This document shows, one piece after another, positions 22,980-34,876 of a stretch of DNA of 64,000 nt. The position numbers and the translations under genes are program-made. This stretch comes from Pseudopithomyces maydicus (taxonomy: Eukaryota > Ascomycota > Dothideomycetes > Pleosporales > Didymosphaeriaceae). Position 1 is the first letter of the stretch. Every line of letters starts with the position of its first letter. The DNA is taken from positions 186,001-250,000 of the forward strand of contig JANTUC010000010.1 of assembly GCA_026873275.1 (NCBI GenBank), read 5' to 3'. The notes under the pieces are model-generated. The model worked only from the letters and a program-made list of their open reading frames with translations. It was not told where the DNA came from and ran no database searches.

Positions 22980-25479
22980 CTACCCAAATATCCTATCCAT
23001 CCACTTATTGAACTTATTCTGATCATCAACCTCAACAAAGTTCCTGGTGTACTCTTCGATCTCTTCGAGGTCCTCCTGGAGATCGACCTCGTGCGGCTTC
23101 TTTTGCTTCGTCTTCTTGACGAGCTTCCAACCGCCGTAGAGGACGGGGAAGATGAAGATCATCATGTATCTGGGGGGTTTGTTAGTTAGAAGATCAATTA
23201 AACTTTTTTTCTTCCTCTTTACATGTTTGCGTCTCTACCTCTCTCTTTTTTTCTTGTTTTCTCTGTTCTTCTTCTCTTGTTATTCCTCGCTCTTTCTTTC
23301 TCCTCTTTTTTACTATTTCTTTCTCTTTCTCTTCTCCTCTCTATCCTCTTTCTCTCCTCTCATCCCCTCTCTTATAACCATCGAGAAAAGCAGCAAAAAT
23401 GAAATATACTCACGCAAACAAAAAATCCGGCACATTCCAATTATCATCCAAAAACACCGTATACCCCCCACAAACGCCATCACAAACGTCCCCACCAACC
23501 CATACCACGCCAAATACGGCATCCCCGGCGCGCGGAACGGCAACCTCCTCCTATCCAACCCCTGCACCCTGCACGCCTTGTAAAACGCCAGAAACGTAAC
23601 GCACATGACGCTGAAATTAATCAGCTGACTCGCCGTCACAAGCGCCACAAACCAGTCCAGCACCACCGCAGAATTGTTCCCCAGGTTGAGAAACGCCAGG
23701 CACGCGAACACGAGCACGACGCCCACGCAGTAAAACGGGACCCCGTTCCCCGTGCAGCGCGTCAGGAACTTGGGCGCCTTGCCCTCCAGCGCAAGCCCAT
23801 ACAGCGACCGCGACGCGCAGTACACGTAGGAATTCCCCGCCGAGAACGCAGCGCCCAGCACCATCGCGTTCACGATGTGAGGTAGCCCTTCTACGCCCAG
23901 CCTGTTCATGGCGACTACGTACGGGCTCGCGGCCGCCCCGGGCTTGCCTTCCTTGAAGGCGGCTTTTAGCTCCGGGTCGTCGTAGGGCACGTTGATGCCG
24001 ACGCAGAGGCTGCCGAGCACGAAGAAGGCGGTGAGGCGGTAGAATACGGCTTTGTAGGCGCGCGGCATGATTTTGCGCGGGTTCTCGGCTTCGCCGGCGG
24101 CCATGGAGACGTAGTCGGGGCCGGCGATGGTGAACGAGGCTTGGATGAGGCATTGGAGGAAGCCGAGGAAGCGCCCCAGGGAGCCGGGGCGGTAGAGCGG
24201 TGCGAAGGCGCCGGGGGATTTCCAGTAGCGGAAGCCGTAGCGGTCGTGGGCGGGGTTGCCGCCGAGCATGGAGATGAAGGTGAAGAGGATGAGGCCGATT
24301 ATGAGGAGGACTGTGGGGGGTGTTAGGGGTAGGGGGAAGGGGAAGGGGGTTGAGAGAGGAGGCAGTTGAGGGGTATGGAAGGGGGAAGGGGAAAACTACT
24401 TACCTTTTCCCAGCGCGGCCCAGAATTCGGTTTCTCCGTACCATTTTACGGCTAGGAGGTTGATCAACCTTGAACTTGTTAGCAAGAGCAATGGTAACAG
24501 CAAGAGGAGGAAGAGGAGGAAGATGAATCAGGAACAAAGGAGAAGAATCAACTGATCACTCCCTCCCTGCCTCCTCCTCCTCTTTCTCCCCATCCCTATC
24601 CCCTTCCAAAATTTTATTGATTACACTCACCCATACAAAAACAAGATTATAGCGATAATCGCCCCCGTCGGCACGACGTCCGACCAAAAATGAATGATCA
24701 GATTACAAGCCACAATCTCGAACGGCACGAGGGCCGCCTCGAAGATGAAGAAGTTCCACCCTGCGGCGAAACCGAAGGCTTCGTCGATGTAGCGCCCCGC
24801 AAACCGGATGAAGGGTGAGGAGATGGGGAGGTACGAGACCATTTCGGCCATGCCTGGGGGAGGTTAGTTGTTAGTTGGGGGGTTTGATGTTGGGGAGGGA
24901 GAGAGGGAGAGGATGGATGGGTGGATGGATGCATTGGGTTGGGTTGGGTTTTTGAAAGTAGATTTTTGCGTTGGGGATGGATGATGGTGCATGGGATTTT
25001 TTTGGTGGTTGGTTGGTAGATAGGTAGGTTTGTATGTGGATGGCGCATGTGGGAGATGGAGAAAAAGAGCTCACATAGTGTGACGGCGAGGATGAAAGTG
25101 CACCTGTAGAATTGCAAAGTTTAGCTTCACACATTCGTACGCATGTATACTTTGGCATATACACATATATATAAATATATGTACATAGATGGATTACAAC
25201 ATACCATATCGAGAAAGCAAGAAACAAGGAAGCTGGCCCCCCATTCATCAATCCTCTTCCTATCTGCACATACAGCGCTGTACCGATAGTGCCTCCAATA
25301 CCAATGAGTTGGATATGGCGCGGCTTCAGCTTGCGGTGCGTCGAGTCGCGCACCGTCTTCACGGAGACGGTGACAGAGCTACGGCGGTGATCATTGGTTC
25401 CGTTCTTTTCCGGATCCAGCGTTACTGTTTTTTCCTCGTAGGGTCGCGCGCCGCCATAATCGATTCCGGACGAGGCCAT
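22980..25479 (-). CDS. Amino-acid permease (YAT/APC family)
   Basis: A plasma-membrane proton symporter for amino acids with twelve membrane segments. Exons: 25479-25205, 25103-25075 (29 nt), 24853-24631, 24468-24404, 24310-23414, 23169-22980; 559 residues. Signature parts are RKLKPRHIQLIGIGGTIGTA in the first helix, FAAGWNFFIFEAALVPFEI, FTIAGPDYVSMAAGE and SAGNSYVYCASRSLYGLA. The soluble tail (EVDLQEDLEEIEEYTRNF) is typical of the Agp2/inda1-like branch. The C6 run at 23464-23469 is one base short. With the base restored, VGGYTVFLDDNWNVPDFLF follows and the exon ends in phase 2, matching the next exon; without it neither works. The ATG at 25479 is in good context; an in-frame ATG at 25536 is the alternative. 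The exact substrate cannot be told. Confidence 0.93.
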
Positions 25480-26949
25480 GGCGCGGAGGGGTGCCTCAGT
25501 GGAGGTTTTCGAGGGGGAGGTGGGAGGAGGGCGCAATGGAGTGCATGTGATGCGGAAGATATGTATGTAGATATATATCTAGCTACCAGTATGTGTATAG
25601 ATAGATATACGTGTATATGTATGAAATCCAGGTGTTTGTGGAACAACCTCAGCCAAGGTTGTGCAACGCACGAGAAACGAAAGCACGCGGACGGCGATCC
25701 TATAAGATAGCCGGGGCGGGACATTCGCATGCAGAGAAACCGCGCATCCTACGTACGTTCGGTACGGTTGATAAAAGGCGTGTGTATCTGTGGGGTTTAG
25801 CGCATGGTAATAGGCCGAGGGCCTCTCACAATCAGTGGAGCGCTGCAGTGTCCCAAGGCCAGAACCCTTGGCCGTCACCCGCATCCCGCGGCGCTGGGAT
25901 GCGAAGCGCATACTTACAACCCTGATTGCGCGTGCGCGCAACGTGTAGAACACCGGGGCCTTGCCTCTTCGCCTTGTCCGAGCTTGGTTGCGTTGCGGGC
26001 TGGGCTGGAGGCTGGACGCCAGACGCCTTGATACGACATGTCGCTTGGGTCAATCCTACGACGGCACACAGTCGCGCGAGCACACACATTCGACAATCCC
26101 ATCCACTAAGCAATTGAACTCTCCAAGCTCACCTGAGACGCGGCATTCGGTCCTCTTCCCTCCTCTTTTCTCACGATCCATCTCAATTCAGATGTCCCTC
26201 CATAAGTACACCCCCACTTCTCCACCCGTCCCCACCACCAAATTCCACACCATCCACCCTAGGTAGTCCCGCGGATATCTCTCAAAATATACTACCTCAC
26301 GAAAATTCTCCCCCAAGCGCGTGCCCCTCGGCCATCCCCGAACCCTCCCCTCGACCCTCTCGCCCAGCCGCACTCCCAATGACCGATCCGCGATGCACGC
26401 CGAGTCGTCACCGCTTGGCGGCCGCTGGGCGCCGGGTTGGGCTTCTCTGTGCTTGCACTTGCTTGTCGCGCTACGGGTCTTGAGCCCAAGGATCGTGGGC
26501 TGGGTCTGTGTATGGCTAGGGTGCGAGTGAGAGTGAGTTCTGGTGGTGGGGAGGTGGGTTTGTTTGGGGAGGGGTGAGAGGTGAGGGTTTCGGGTTGCGG
26601 CACGGAGGTCTGGTCGTGTGGGGGAGGCGCTAGGCGTGGGTGGGTTGGGGTGACATGCGTGGGTACATGCGTACCTAGATGCGGGTGGGCGTAAGATGGT
26701 GAGATTTGTATGTAACGGGATTTTTTCTTGGAGGGAGGGCTTAGGTGAGTGGGGGTTGGTGGTTGTTGTGAGGGATTTGGGGAGGGTGCGGGAGGTGGGA
26801 TATGAGGGCGGTAATGGCCGTTGGGACGGAGGTACATTTGTGCCTTTGAGAGTGTAGGTAGATCGTGCATAGTTGGTGATGATATGTACTTAGATGAATC
26901 GTAGGAGTGAGTATATGCACTCAACCAGCGAACCCAAGCTGTGGTATCC
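25480..26949. other. Intergenic region upstream of the permease
   Basis: It contains TATA/GATA-type microsatellites (about 25560-25625), a short hairpin-forming repeat (CATCCC/GGGATG near 25880-25905) and GGGT-rich DNA (26540-26800). A 219-residue minus-strand ORF at 26292-26951 is Pro/His/Ser-rich low-complexity sequence and was not accepted. Confidence 0.5.
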
Positions 26950-27299
26950 ATTGCACCTCACCATTAAGTTGTCTTTGGTCTTCACACTCGAAACGATGTC
27001 CATGAGTCTCCTACGTCACAAACTTCGTCGAAATCAAGGTCGCAGCATGATAGAATTGTAAACGCTTTGCTCTTCGCGTATAAGTGGATTTCAGCATCCA
27101 AGCCGTGATACTACAGGTGATACAACGATAGAGTGGTACTAAGGTCGCCTTGAATGACACGGAACACGTGGGAAACCCCATACCTAAATACCGATATCAC
27201 CCTTTTCTTGACCTCGTACACGCGACAGATATGTCAAACAACCATGAATAGACTCTTTAAATAGACCCAATCACAATATCTTGAGAGTCGCTTATTGCA

Positions 27300-28726
27300 T
27301 CACTCGGATGATTTTTTGGACAGGCGGATGTTATACAATTTTGAGCGGATCATTGACTTTGTTCTACCAGGTAACATTTGTGTGAGATCTTTCAGTTTCA
27401 GACCCTCATCATTCGCTTTTGAAATTATGTTCTGTTCATCCGGACTCCACGTGCCTATACGGCCTAGGTAAACCCCTTCTTCTTTGTAGATTTCTTTCCT
27501 TTTAACATCGAGGCGTTTTTTGACAGACGATAGCGATCTCATAGGTAGCTGAGCTTGTAGTTGATTTAAATCCACTCCTCTCTCAAGGCATTTGAAATGA
27601 TATCATCCTCTTCTGGTTTCCAGTGAGTCCTGACATGAGGTTGCCTGGTCTTCCGCGACCGGGCTTTTATGCTTGATAGAGGCACGTGAGGAAGTTTAGC
27701 TTCGATCTGTTGTTCCGAAAGACCTTCATGCCACGCTGCTTCGAATATAGCGTGATCAGACGCAGTCCAATGATGACGATGAGAGTGCTTAGGACGTCCT
27801 CTTACTAAGCCCTGCCCCTGATTTTTCAATTGCAACTTCCACAGCTTTACCCTTATGGCTTCTCGGGTGCGGTGAGGGAGATGAGACTGCAAATGTGCCA
27901 GTTCTACATCCTGTCGAATTGCTCCCTCGAGGATGTCAGTTTCTACCTGAGTCCACGGCCGGATCGTTTTCCTGAGCGAGTTCTGCAAAATTGAGGAATC
28001 TACCTTGCTTCCAACAGACCACAGCGTGCGATCGAGAATTTTGCTGATCTCAGAGTAAGTTTTTCTGGCCTCGACAAGCTCTTTTAGAACAGATTCTTCT
28101 TCTTTTGACCACGGACGTGTTTGGGATACCACATTTCGTCTAAACACTTCGTATACTGATTGCAGGGATCTACCAAGTCTTTTTCCAATGTCGTGCCATT
28201 CAAGCCTGTCATGTTCTCGTAGTCGTACAACCTCGGCAATGTCATCAGTGCTCCAAGGCTTCCTGGAATTTTCAGCCTGTAGAGGCGGATGCTGCGCTCT
28301 GGTCCGGCCTGGTTGTCGCAAAAGAAATGAAAAGCGAGCTCTTATTGATTTTATGGAGCGGTCCGGTATCTTCTTCTGAATGCTAATCCAGCTCTCGCCA
28401 GCAAGTCTGGACTCTTTGAGAGTTCGCACCTCTTCAGCTGTCCAATGCCAATGTTTAGGAGTTTTCTCAGCGAACTTCCAAAAGATTTCATTTCGAGTCC
28501 GACCAGGGAATTCGGCTTCTATATTGGGAACAACGTATATGGAGGGGTGTTGTTTCACGAGATCTCTCAGCTTGTCGAATTCTTCATCGTTCCATTCTCT
28601 ACCAGGCAACTTTCTCTTCGTGGTTAGGAAGAAAGCTCCGCAGCGCGAAATATTACCGATCGTGGGACGGTCGAATGCAGTGATTCGAACTATGAGCAAG
28701 CTGCAATGTCTGCGGAGCTTGTCCAT
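27300..28726 (-). CDS. Protein of eight tandem SANT/Myb-like repeats, frameshifted
   Basis: After a basic N-terminus of about 40 residues, almost the whole protein is made of eight repeats of about 50 residues, each a Trp-led helix-turn-helix of the Myb/SANT type. Repeat starts read REWNDEEFDKL, WHWTAEEVRTL, KPWSTDDIAEV, RPWSKEEESVL, RPWTQVETDIL, HHWTASDHAIF, THWKPEEDDII and GTWSPDEQNII. Each ends in a recognition-helix pattern such as PGRTRNEIFWKF or PHRTREAIRVKL. This suggests a DNA- or chromatin-binding protein; I know no function. In repeat 7 the frame shifts by one base near 27572-27585: NALRE continues as GVDLNQLQAQLP only if a G is added. The restored length is 475 residues. It may be an assembly error like others here, or a real break. 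Confidence 0.75.
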
Positions 28727-29068
28727 GATGCGGATACATGCAGCTGGACAAAGCTGTTGAGCATTCTATTTGATACCGTTCTAGCTTTTTCTGGAAAGAA
28801 TGCAAGAAGCCGATCTCGGGATGACCATCCCCAATGGTGCCGAGTATGTAACGTGAATGTATTAAGGATGAAGGATGCGAAGTGATATATAAACAAACGC
28901 GGAAGATCCGTGCACCTTCGGGCTTGGCAGCTCATGGGTGGTGAACACCTATTTATTTCGAGATTAAAATACCATATTACCCCGATTTCTATACCTAATT
29001 ACTGATTCGACTTAAGAGTCGTATCTGTGCAGACATCTTGTACCGACCGTTGCGAACGATTGAGCCTC
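28727..29068. other. Spacer between SANT and MFS genes
   Basis: AT-rich, about 340 bp, containing the SANT gene promoter and the MFS 3' end. No further feature is seen. Confidence 0.5.
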
Positions 29069-30825
29069 TCACTCCGTCTTGTTCCTGGTCCTTGGCAGAC
29101 ACATCCACAGCACTAGAATAGCTGCTAGTAAAGCTAATACAATAGGTTGAAGCACCGTTACGCCTTTCGCCTGGGCAATTGCTCCTACCGCAAATGGGAA
29201 GATAGCAGCGCCGGAGCCTCCAAATGCAGCGGCGAACCCAATCGCACTTACGTGCAGATGTCTAGGGAGTAACTTTGTAGCCACGACAATAGCCGCTGGA
29301 AACAGGGGCCCCATAAGAAAACCTTGAAAGGCCACTGCAACAGCTGAGACGTAGAACTGTGGCACAAGCCAGAAGATAAGCTCAAGAGCCATAGTGAGAG
29401 CAAGATAAATCTGAAGTCACGTAAGCATGCGTAAACGAAAAAAGGGATGGCGCATACGATGATCGCCAATTTCTCGCCGATTCTTGGTGTGACGAATCCG
29501 AGAATGACTCGTCCAACTGTGATGCCCATCCAATAGCCGGTAGCCACCATGCCGCTCGCGAAATCACCTCCTTTGCGAACTTCGAGCATGAACTTGACGA
29601 TCCAGCCACCGAGGGCAACCTCGATACCAACGTAGCCGAGCAAAAAGATGGCACAGATCCAAGTAATACGCGCAAAAGGCATGCGAATCAATGCTTCTTT
29701 CATGCGACTGTCTTTGCTATTAGTCGTGCGCTCATTCTTCTCTCTGAAAACGGCGCCCGTCGCGGACCAGAAAGCGGCAACTGAAGTAGCGAGTTCTAGG
29801 ACTGCCAGACCAATCTGTTGTTACAATTAAGCTAATGATACCCTTGAGTGGATGGCGCAGAACTTGACTTACCATGACATAGTAAAACGTGTACCACGGC
29901 AGCCGTTGTCCTTTCGTGATCATAGTCGTGGCAATTAGCGGCGACAGCACGGCGCCCAAACCGTAAAAGCCATGTAGAAAACCAAGTACCTCGTTGGCAT
30001 TGGCCATGTTTCCAATCCCTTTGATTGTGTTAGTTGTTGTGGGGAAACATATTGCAGGTTCAAAGAAGAATTCACTCACAAGCGTTCCACGCTGCATCCG
30101 CAAGTCCGTTACCAAAACCAGCAATCATGAATACGATGACGAGAACGGGGTACGGAGGGTGAACAGCAATAATCACATATGCAATGATGTGGCATCCTGG
30201 CGAGAGAAATGCAACGCCTCTTTGTCCGAATTTGAGATGAATGGTGTTATTGAGCAGCGCCGACGCAGTGTAGCCTGGATTGCAGCACATGTTAGACATT
30301 GGTTTGAAAGTAGAGCATTCAGGCGGTGCACGTACCAACCAGCGGTGAGAGGAAGACCAGCGAGATGATTACAAAGGTAAGGTTGTAATATTCTTGAAGC
30401 TACACATATTGTCAACATTCTGTATTCGCAAACTGAAGTCAGTGAAATCGTACATAAGGAATCAAAGCCTATGGATAAATTAGCCCTGTGCTTTCTCGCT
30501 CAGTAAATCCTTGATTACATACACCGTAAGCAGCATCATTTGCACCCATGACGATGAAGCTCCAGAACGCTGCGGACGTCTTATAGAGATTGATTCTTGG
30601 TGAATTCCACCGTTCCAACGGCGCATCAGCTTGAGTCGTCGGCGAAGGCAAACTCTCGACCGGATCATCGATTTCTTTCACTTTGTCGGTATTTATGCTG
30701 TTCGGTTGGGCTGTGGCCAACTTCGCATCCGCGGGCTTGGAGATGTAATGCGATACGTCGTTAAGCTCGACAGCTGGTGCCTCCATAACGTATGTCGACG
30801 AACCGCCATTCTGATGAACTGTCAT
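29069..30825 (-). CDS. Major facilitator superfamily transporter
   Basis: A proton-coupled small-molecule transporter of the fucose-permease/Bsc6-like MFS group, probably in the plasma membrane. The substrate is unknown. Exons: 30825-30523, 30468-30454 (15 nt), 30399-30336, 30274-30080, 30018-29873, 29814-29458, 29410-29069; 473 residues, every junction in phase and GT-AG. The N-terminus is a hydrophilic cytosolic stretch of about 85 residues. Twelve membrane segments follow; for example NLTFVIISLVFLSPLVGY, ANEVLGFLHGFYGLGAVLSP, TGYWMGITVGRVILGFVTPR and AIGFAAAFGGSGAAIFPFAVG. The MFS motif between helices 2 and 3 is weak (KFGQRG). With seven exons in 1.76 kb, one of them coding just ALIPY, it is the most fragmented gene here. 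It has no frameshift. No biosynthetic enzymes lie beside it. Confidence 0.93.
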
Positions 30826-32098
30826 CGTTGCGACCGGAGCTCGAAAGTTGAATACAGAGAAGAGTGTAAAGGATGCGTTCCTATCTGCGCTTTTGATCTT
30901 GTAATAGCAAGCGCACCATTATCCAGTCTAAACTGTTCGCGGTAATTTCCCCAACTTTTCTCCACAATAGCCTTGGTCAACGCCACGAGCGTCTTTACCA
31001 CACTTTATATCCGTTTTGAGTCGATGGGATGGTAAAACCGCTGCATACAAGTGACTCACAAAACGCCACGCAGTCGCCAGGTATCCGGGTCTCGGTAAAG
31101 GATGAAGGAGATGCATTGCAGACCTATGACGAACAACTGATCAACGATTTAACCCCACAAACGGGGTAAAGTCCACCTCGCGTGCGTCACAAGCGATGGT
31201 CCTGCATCTGGGGGAACTTCGGGAAGTATTAGCACGTGCAGAGCAGCCAAGAATTACCCGGATTGTTTATCGTTGTTCGTGGGAAAAGGGCGGAGGATCG
31301 ACTTTCAAGCATGCACGTCTGACAACGGGCTATTGTGTGATTGTTAATACACTCTTCGACTCACCATACTGCATAGCGATTGGCCTTGTTATTCTCATTG
31401 TGAAAGCTTGCAAAAAGAGCCTCACTACATTCGAATTCGATCACCAAGTATTCCAACCTTTTAGTCTAGTATCCTCGTTAGCCTAACGTTTTGAGGACGC
31501 TTTTACGCAAGTGCGATATCGGCCCGACATCCGTCAAATCGAATTGAGGAAGTCTCGCAAGGTCTGCCACTTTGGGTGGTAAGCTTTACCGTTTTCTGAT
31601 TTCATCACTAACAAAGAATACACCAGTCAGCGTGTATAACCTTCATCGAATCAAGACATGCTGATGTTAGACCACTTTGACAAAGAGCAGATAAGTTGTG
31701 CATTCTAAGTCAATTCTCAGTAGGCTACTCTGGTGAACTACAGTTCTGCTGATGCTTGGACAAATTCGTCATTCACTTTTCGTTCAAGCATCAGCTTTAT
31801 AGTTCTGCGCATGCTTGTTGGTTTGAAACCGTGTCAATGATGTGCATAGATATGTCTGGGGAGATGCTGGTGTCCCAGGAAAACAACAATAGACATAGTA
31901 AATGGACCCAGATAATGTTAAAGAGGGTCGCGGACGACAAAGAAACACGCAATTCAGTTTTGATATATACTACTAGGCAATACTAGACTAGTATATTATA
32001 TAGAATACTTTTGCTAGCATATACTGTAAAGAGAAAACGGAGACGCTACTCATAACATCGCTCCTGTGACCTCGCCAAAACTTCTCAACCTTATATCA
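30826..32098. other. AT-rich spacer, MFS promoter side
   Basis: About 1.27 kb. A plus-strand ORF of 96 residues (31196-31486) and one of 76 residues (31756-31986) have no recognisable domain or supporting structure. I see no gene I can defend. Confidence 0.45.
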
Positions 32099-34876
32099 CT
32101 ATTGAGCTTCGAGGTCGTTCTTCTTAGATAATCGCTTCCGTACTGCTGAAAAAGCTGTAGCCAGAAAGACTTTGTTCGTCTTCACCGAGCTTGTCTCAGG
32201 TGCGCCGGTGTCTTTTTCATGATCCGTAGTACTAGCTGGGACTTTGACCGAATTTTTGTCAACCTGATCTTCTGTGGGATTATCTTTCCCCTCTTCAGAA
32301 TTATTTTGTCTGAATTTCAGATCTTTCATGTCGATATTGAGCCATTTCATAGCAGCAAACATCAGCGAGCCGGTGATCATGAACGTCAAGATTACCGAAC
32401 TAACTATGTCATGGTTAGCGTCTATCAGCATGTTCTCTACTTATGTAACATACTAAGAATGCCTGCTATCTTGCCCCCGCTGTAGATTGGATCTGAGCCA
32501 TCTGCATCCGCATTCAGTTCCTTAGGGCTGTTCGTGACCATCAACCGTTCGAAGCCTTGAATCTTGAGTGCAAAAAGGGCCGTGAGAAAGGCAAGAGGCG
32601 CAAAGAAGATGGTAATAATGGCGAATGCACCCGCTGCGACCCCTAGGAGCACGCCAGCATGCGAATCCTGAGCGCTAGTGTAGGTTCGTTTGAGATTGAG
32701 TAGATCCTGGACAATTTTCTCGACTCTTTCAGCGTCACCGTCGATTTTGAGTGCCTTGTCTTCGTATTTGTCCAGGTTAAAGAGGCATTCGTCAAGTAGT
32801 CGCAAAGATCTTGTATCTGTAGCCTTCTGCTCTGCCTTGCATTGATCCAGCTTGGAGTCTTTCTCGACATCGATACGGAAAGCATTGATAACCTCCCTCT
32901 GTTGTTTCAGTACATGTCGTATCATGGCAAGTTCACTTCGACAGTCGGACAAGTCATGATGGAATTGCTTTTCTTTTTCAAAATCAATCTGGGTGCTTTC
33001 TGCGCGTCCCATGTATTGCTTTACTCTAGACAGAGTCCGGACAACATGTCTTTCGAAATAATCAAGTATTGGCAGGCCTTTCCGTGGTAATTCAGTGTTT
33101 GAAGAGATATCGTCCTTGGTCATTTTCTCATCTATAGAGGGACACCCTGAGAGAGCAGATTCCAGTGAAGTAATGCCTGTATTACCAAAAGAAGTGATGT
33201 GCTGTGAAATAAGGTGAACCATTTGGTATCTACTGTAGCGAGTACTGGAAAAAAATTTATGAGTAGCAGGGAAGAACTGTACCCAATCCTCGTTGATTTT
33301 ATTTATCATTTTATACATCGGAGAATCTCCACGATGAAAACCTTCTGATATGCGAGGAATCCCATGTGCAGAGATAATGACACTACCGAATCTCCAGAGC
33401 CATAGCTGAGTGACTATAACGATAGGCTTATCCGCGTAGTTGCTAGGATATTCTCGAGATACGATTTGATCCTTGTTCCGCTCAAGAAGTTCTTTTTCAT
33501 CAAGTCCTGGAAAATACGCTTCGTCTAAAGTGCGCTCTGGGTGGAGGCTGTAGCTATAGAGCCACTTACTTCTTAATTTCGTCACTTTTTCCATCATAGC
33601 AACGTATTCTTTTCTTTTTTCATTGTGTTGTAATAATGTAGTCAACATTAGCGTAGGAATCTAGGAGCTGTGAGTAAGGAAGGCACAAAGGTGTTTTAAG
33701 CGTACCACAATGACTGGACCATCACCAATCGATGAACCGTCTTGCTGAGCGTTAGGCAACTGAGGCGTATTAATTGGTGAATATATTAACTTTGAGTCTC
33801 CAAGTTCTCGAGATGACCAATACATGTGCTCCCTAAACGTCAAGTATGAATTCCCTGGAGTGACTGCTGAAAGACGAAACTGTTTGTGGAATATGCGTGT
33901 CGCCTGGATATGATCGAATATGGACAAGAGTGACTGCACACTGTGAGATGAAGAGATTGATTCGAATCTGAATTGCTGTACCTCCACTATCAATGACTAA
34001 CGTATTGATTAACATGATCCACGTAAACGTTCTTTATACTTACATTGGGGAAAGGTATATGGTACCATCTTACACATTCATCATTAAAATTGGACGTTGC
34101 CCATTCCTCTTTTGATTCATATAAGCGAATTAAGCCAGACTCAGTTGTACGCTCAAGAAGATATTTGGTCAATTCACGAGCAGATCTGGCCTCATCTCTG
34201 TACTCATTTAGATCTCTGAATGAGAATGTGAAGTATTGTTCGAGACACGCGGAAGAAAAAGCGCAGAGATCCAGTATGCGATACATATCTCCATCATCAT
34301 CATTAATAGCGCTCAAGGTATGGCAACCTTTTGCGATATCATGCAGTGTGCGACCATAATCACTTGGATCAATCCCGCTAACTACCATCAATGCCACGCT
34401 CCTCCATAGATATTTATCGAATATATCCAGAAACAATGGAGTGTTACCAACCTCTGTATGCTTGAAAATCTCTAAAGCATCGTGAGGGTTGTTACTCTGG
34501 TTGATCTGCTCAATCATGTAGTAAACAACCAAATCTTCAGCTTTTTTAATGTGATGGATGGTTGATATATCATGCGGGCCGTTACCATGTGGAGAGTAGC
34601 GCTGCTCTTTGATGAATTTTCGAATGTCCAAAGCTGTGGGAGAGGTGTCATTCTGGGACTGATGCTTAAACGCTTTTAATTCTTGGTTGATTTCAATCAA
34701 AGCGTTCTCCAACAGCTTATTGTTTCGGGATTTAGGATGAAAAAAGCGGAGTTCTTCTTAATAAATTAGTAATCAGCGAGTACTATAGTCCTAAGATCTC
34801 TACCTGGTTCAAGTCCTAACGCGCCAAACGTTCCAGGCTTGAACGATGCATCTTGAGAATGCGAAGGTTGTTCCAT
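32099..34876 (-). CDS. Large fungal CorA-like two-TM protein
   Basis: Exons: 34876-34804, 34756-34044, 33996-33706, 33660-32454, 32403-32099; 862 residues, all GT-AG with matching phases, so the model is firm. The N-terminal 400 residues are soluble and of unknown role. The middle carries marks of fungal CorA-like Mg2+-transporter proteins: HPERTLDEAYFPGLDE, RNKDQIVSREYP and KPIVIVTQLWLWRFG. A long helical coiled stretch follows (about 560-720). Two membrane helices sit near the C-terminus: AGAFAIITIFFAPLAFLTAL and SSVILTFMITGSLMFAA. The Gly-Met-Asn selectivity motif of true CorA is absent; FALKIQ stands at that place. It may therefore not be a Mg2+ channel. A basic, Ser/Thr-rich tail is cytosolic or matrix-side. 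The second acceptor is a tandem AAGAAG site, so one Glu may be optional. Confidence 0.85.

Noticed and set aside
26292..26951. 219-residue minus-strand ORF
   Set aside because: Pro/His/Ser low complexity created by G-rich repeats on the other strand.
29069..30825. MFS gene as part of a secondary-metabolite cluster
   Set aside because: No polyketide synthase, peptide synthetase, terpene cyclase or tailoring enzyme lies nearby.
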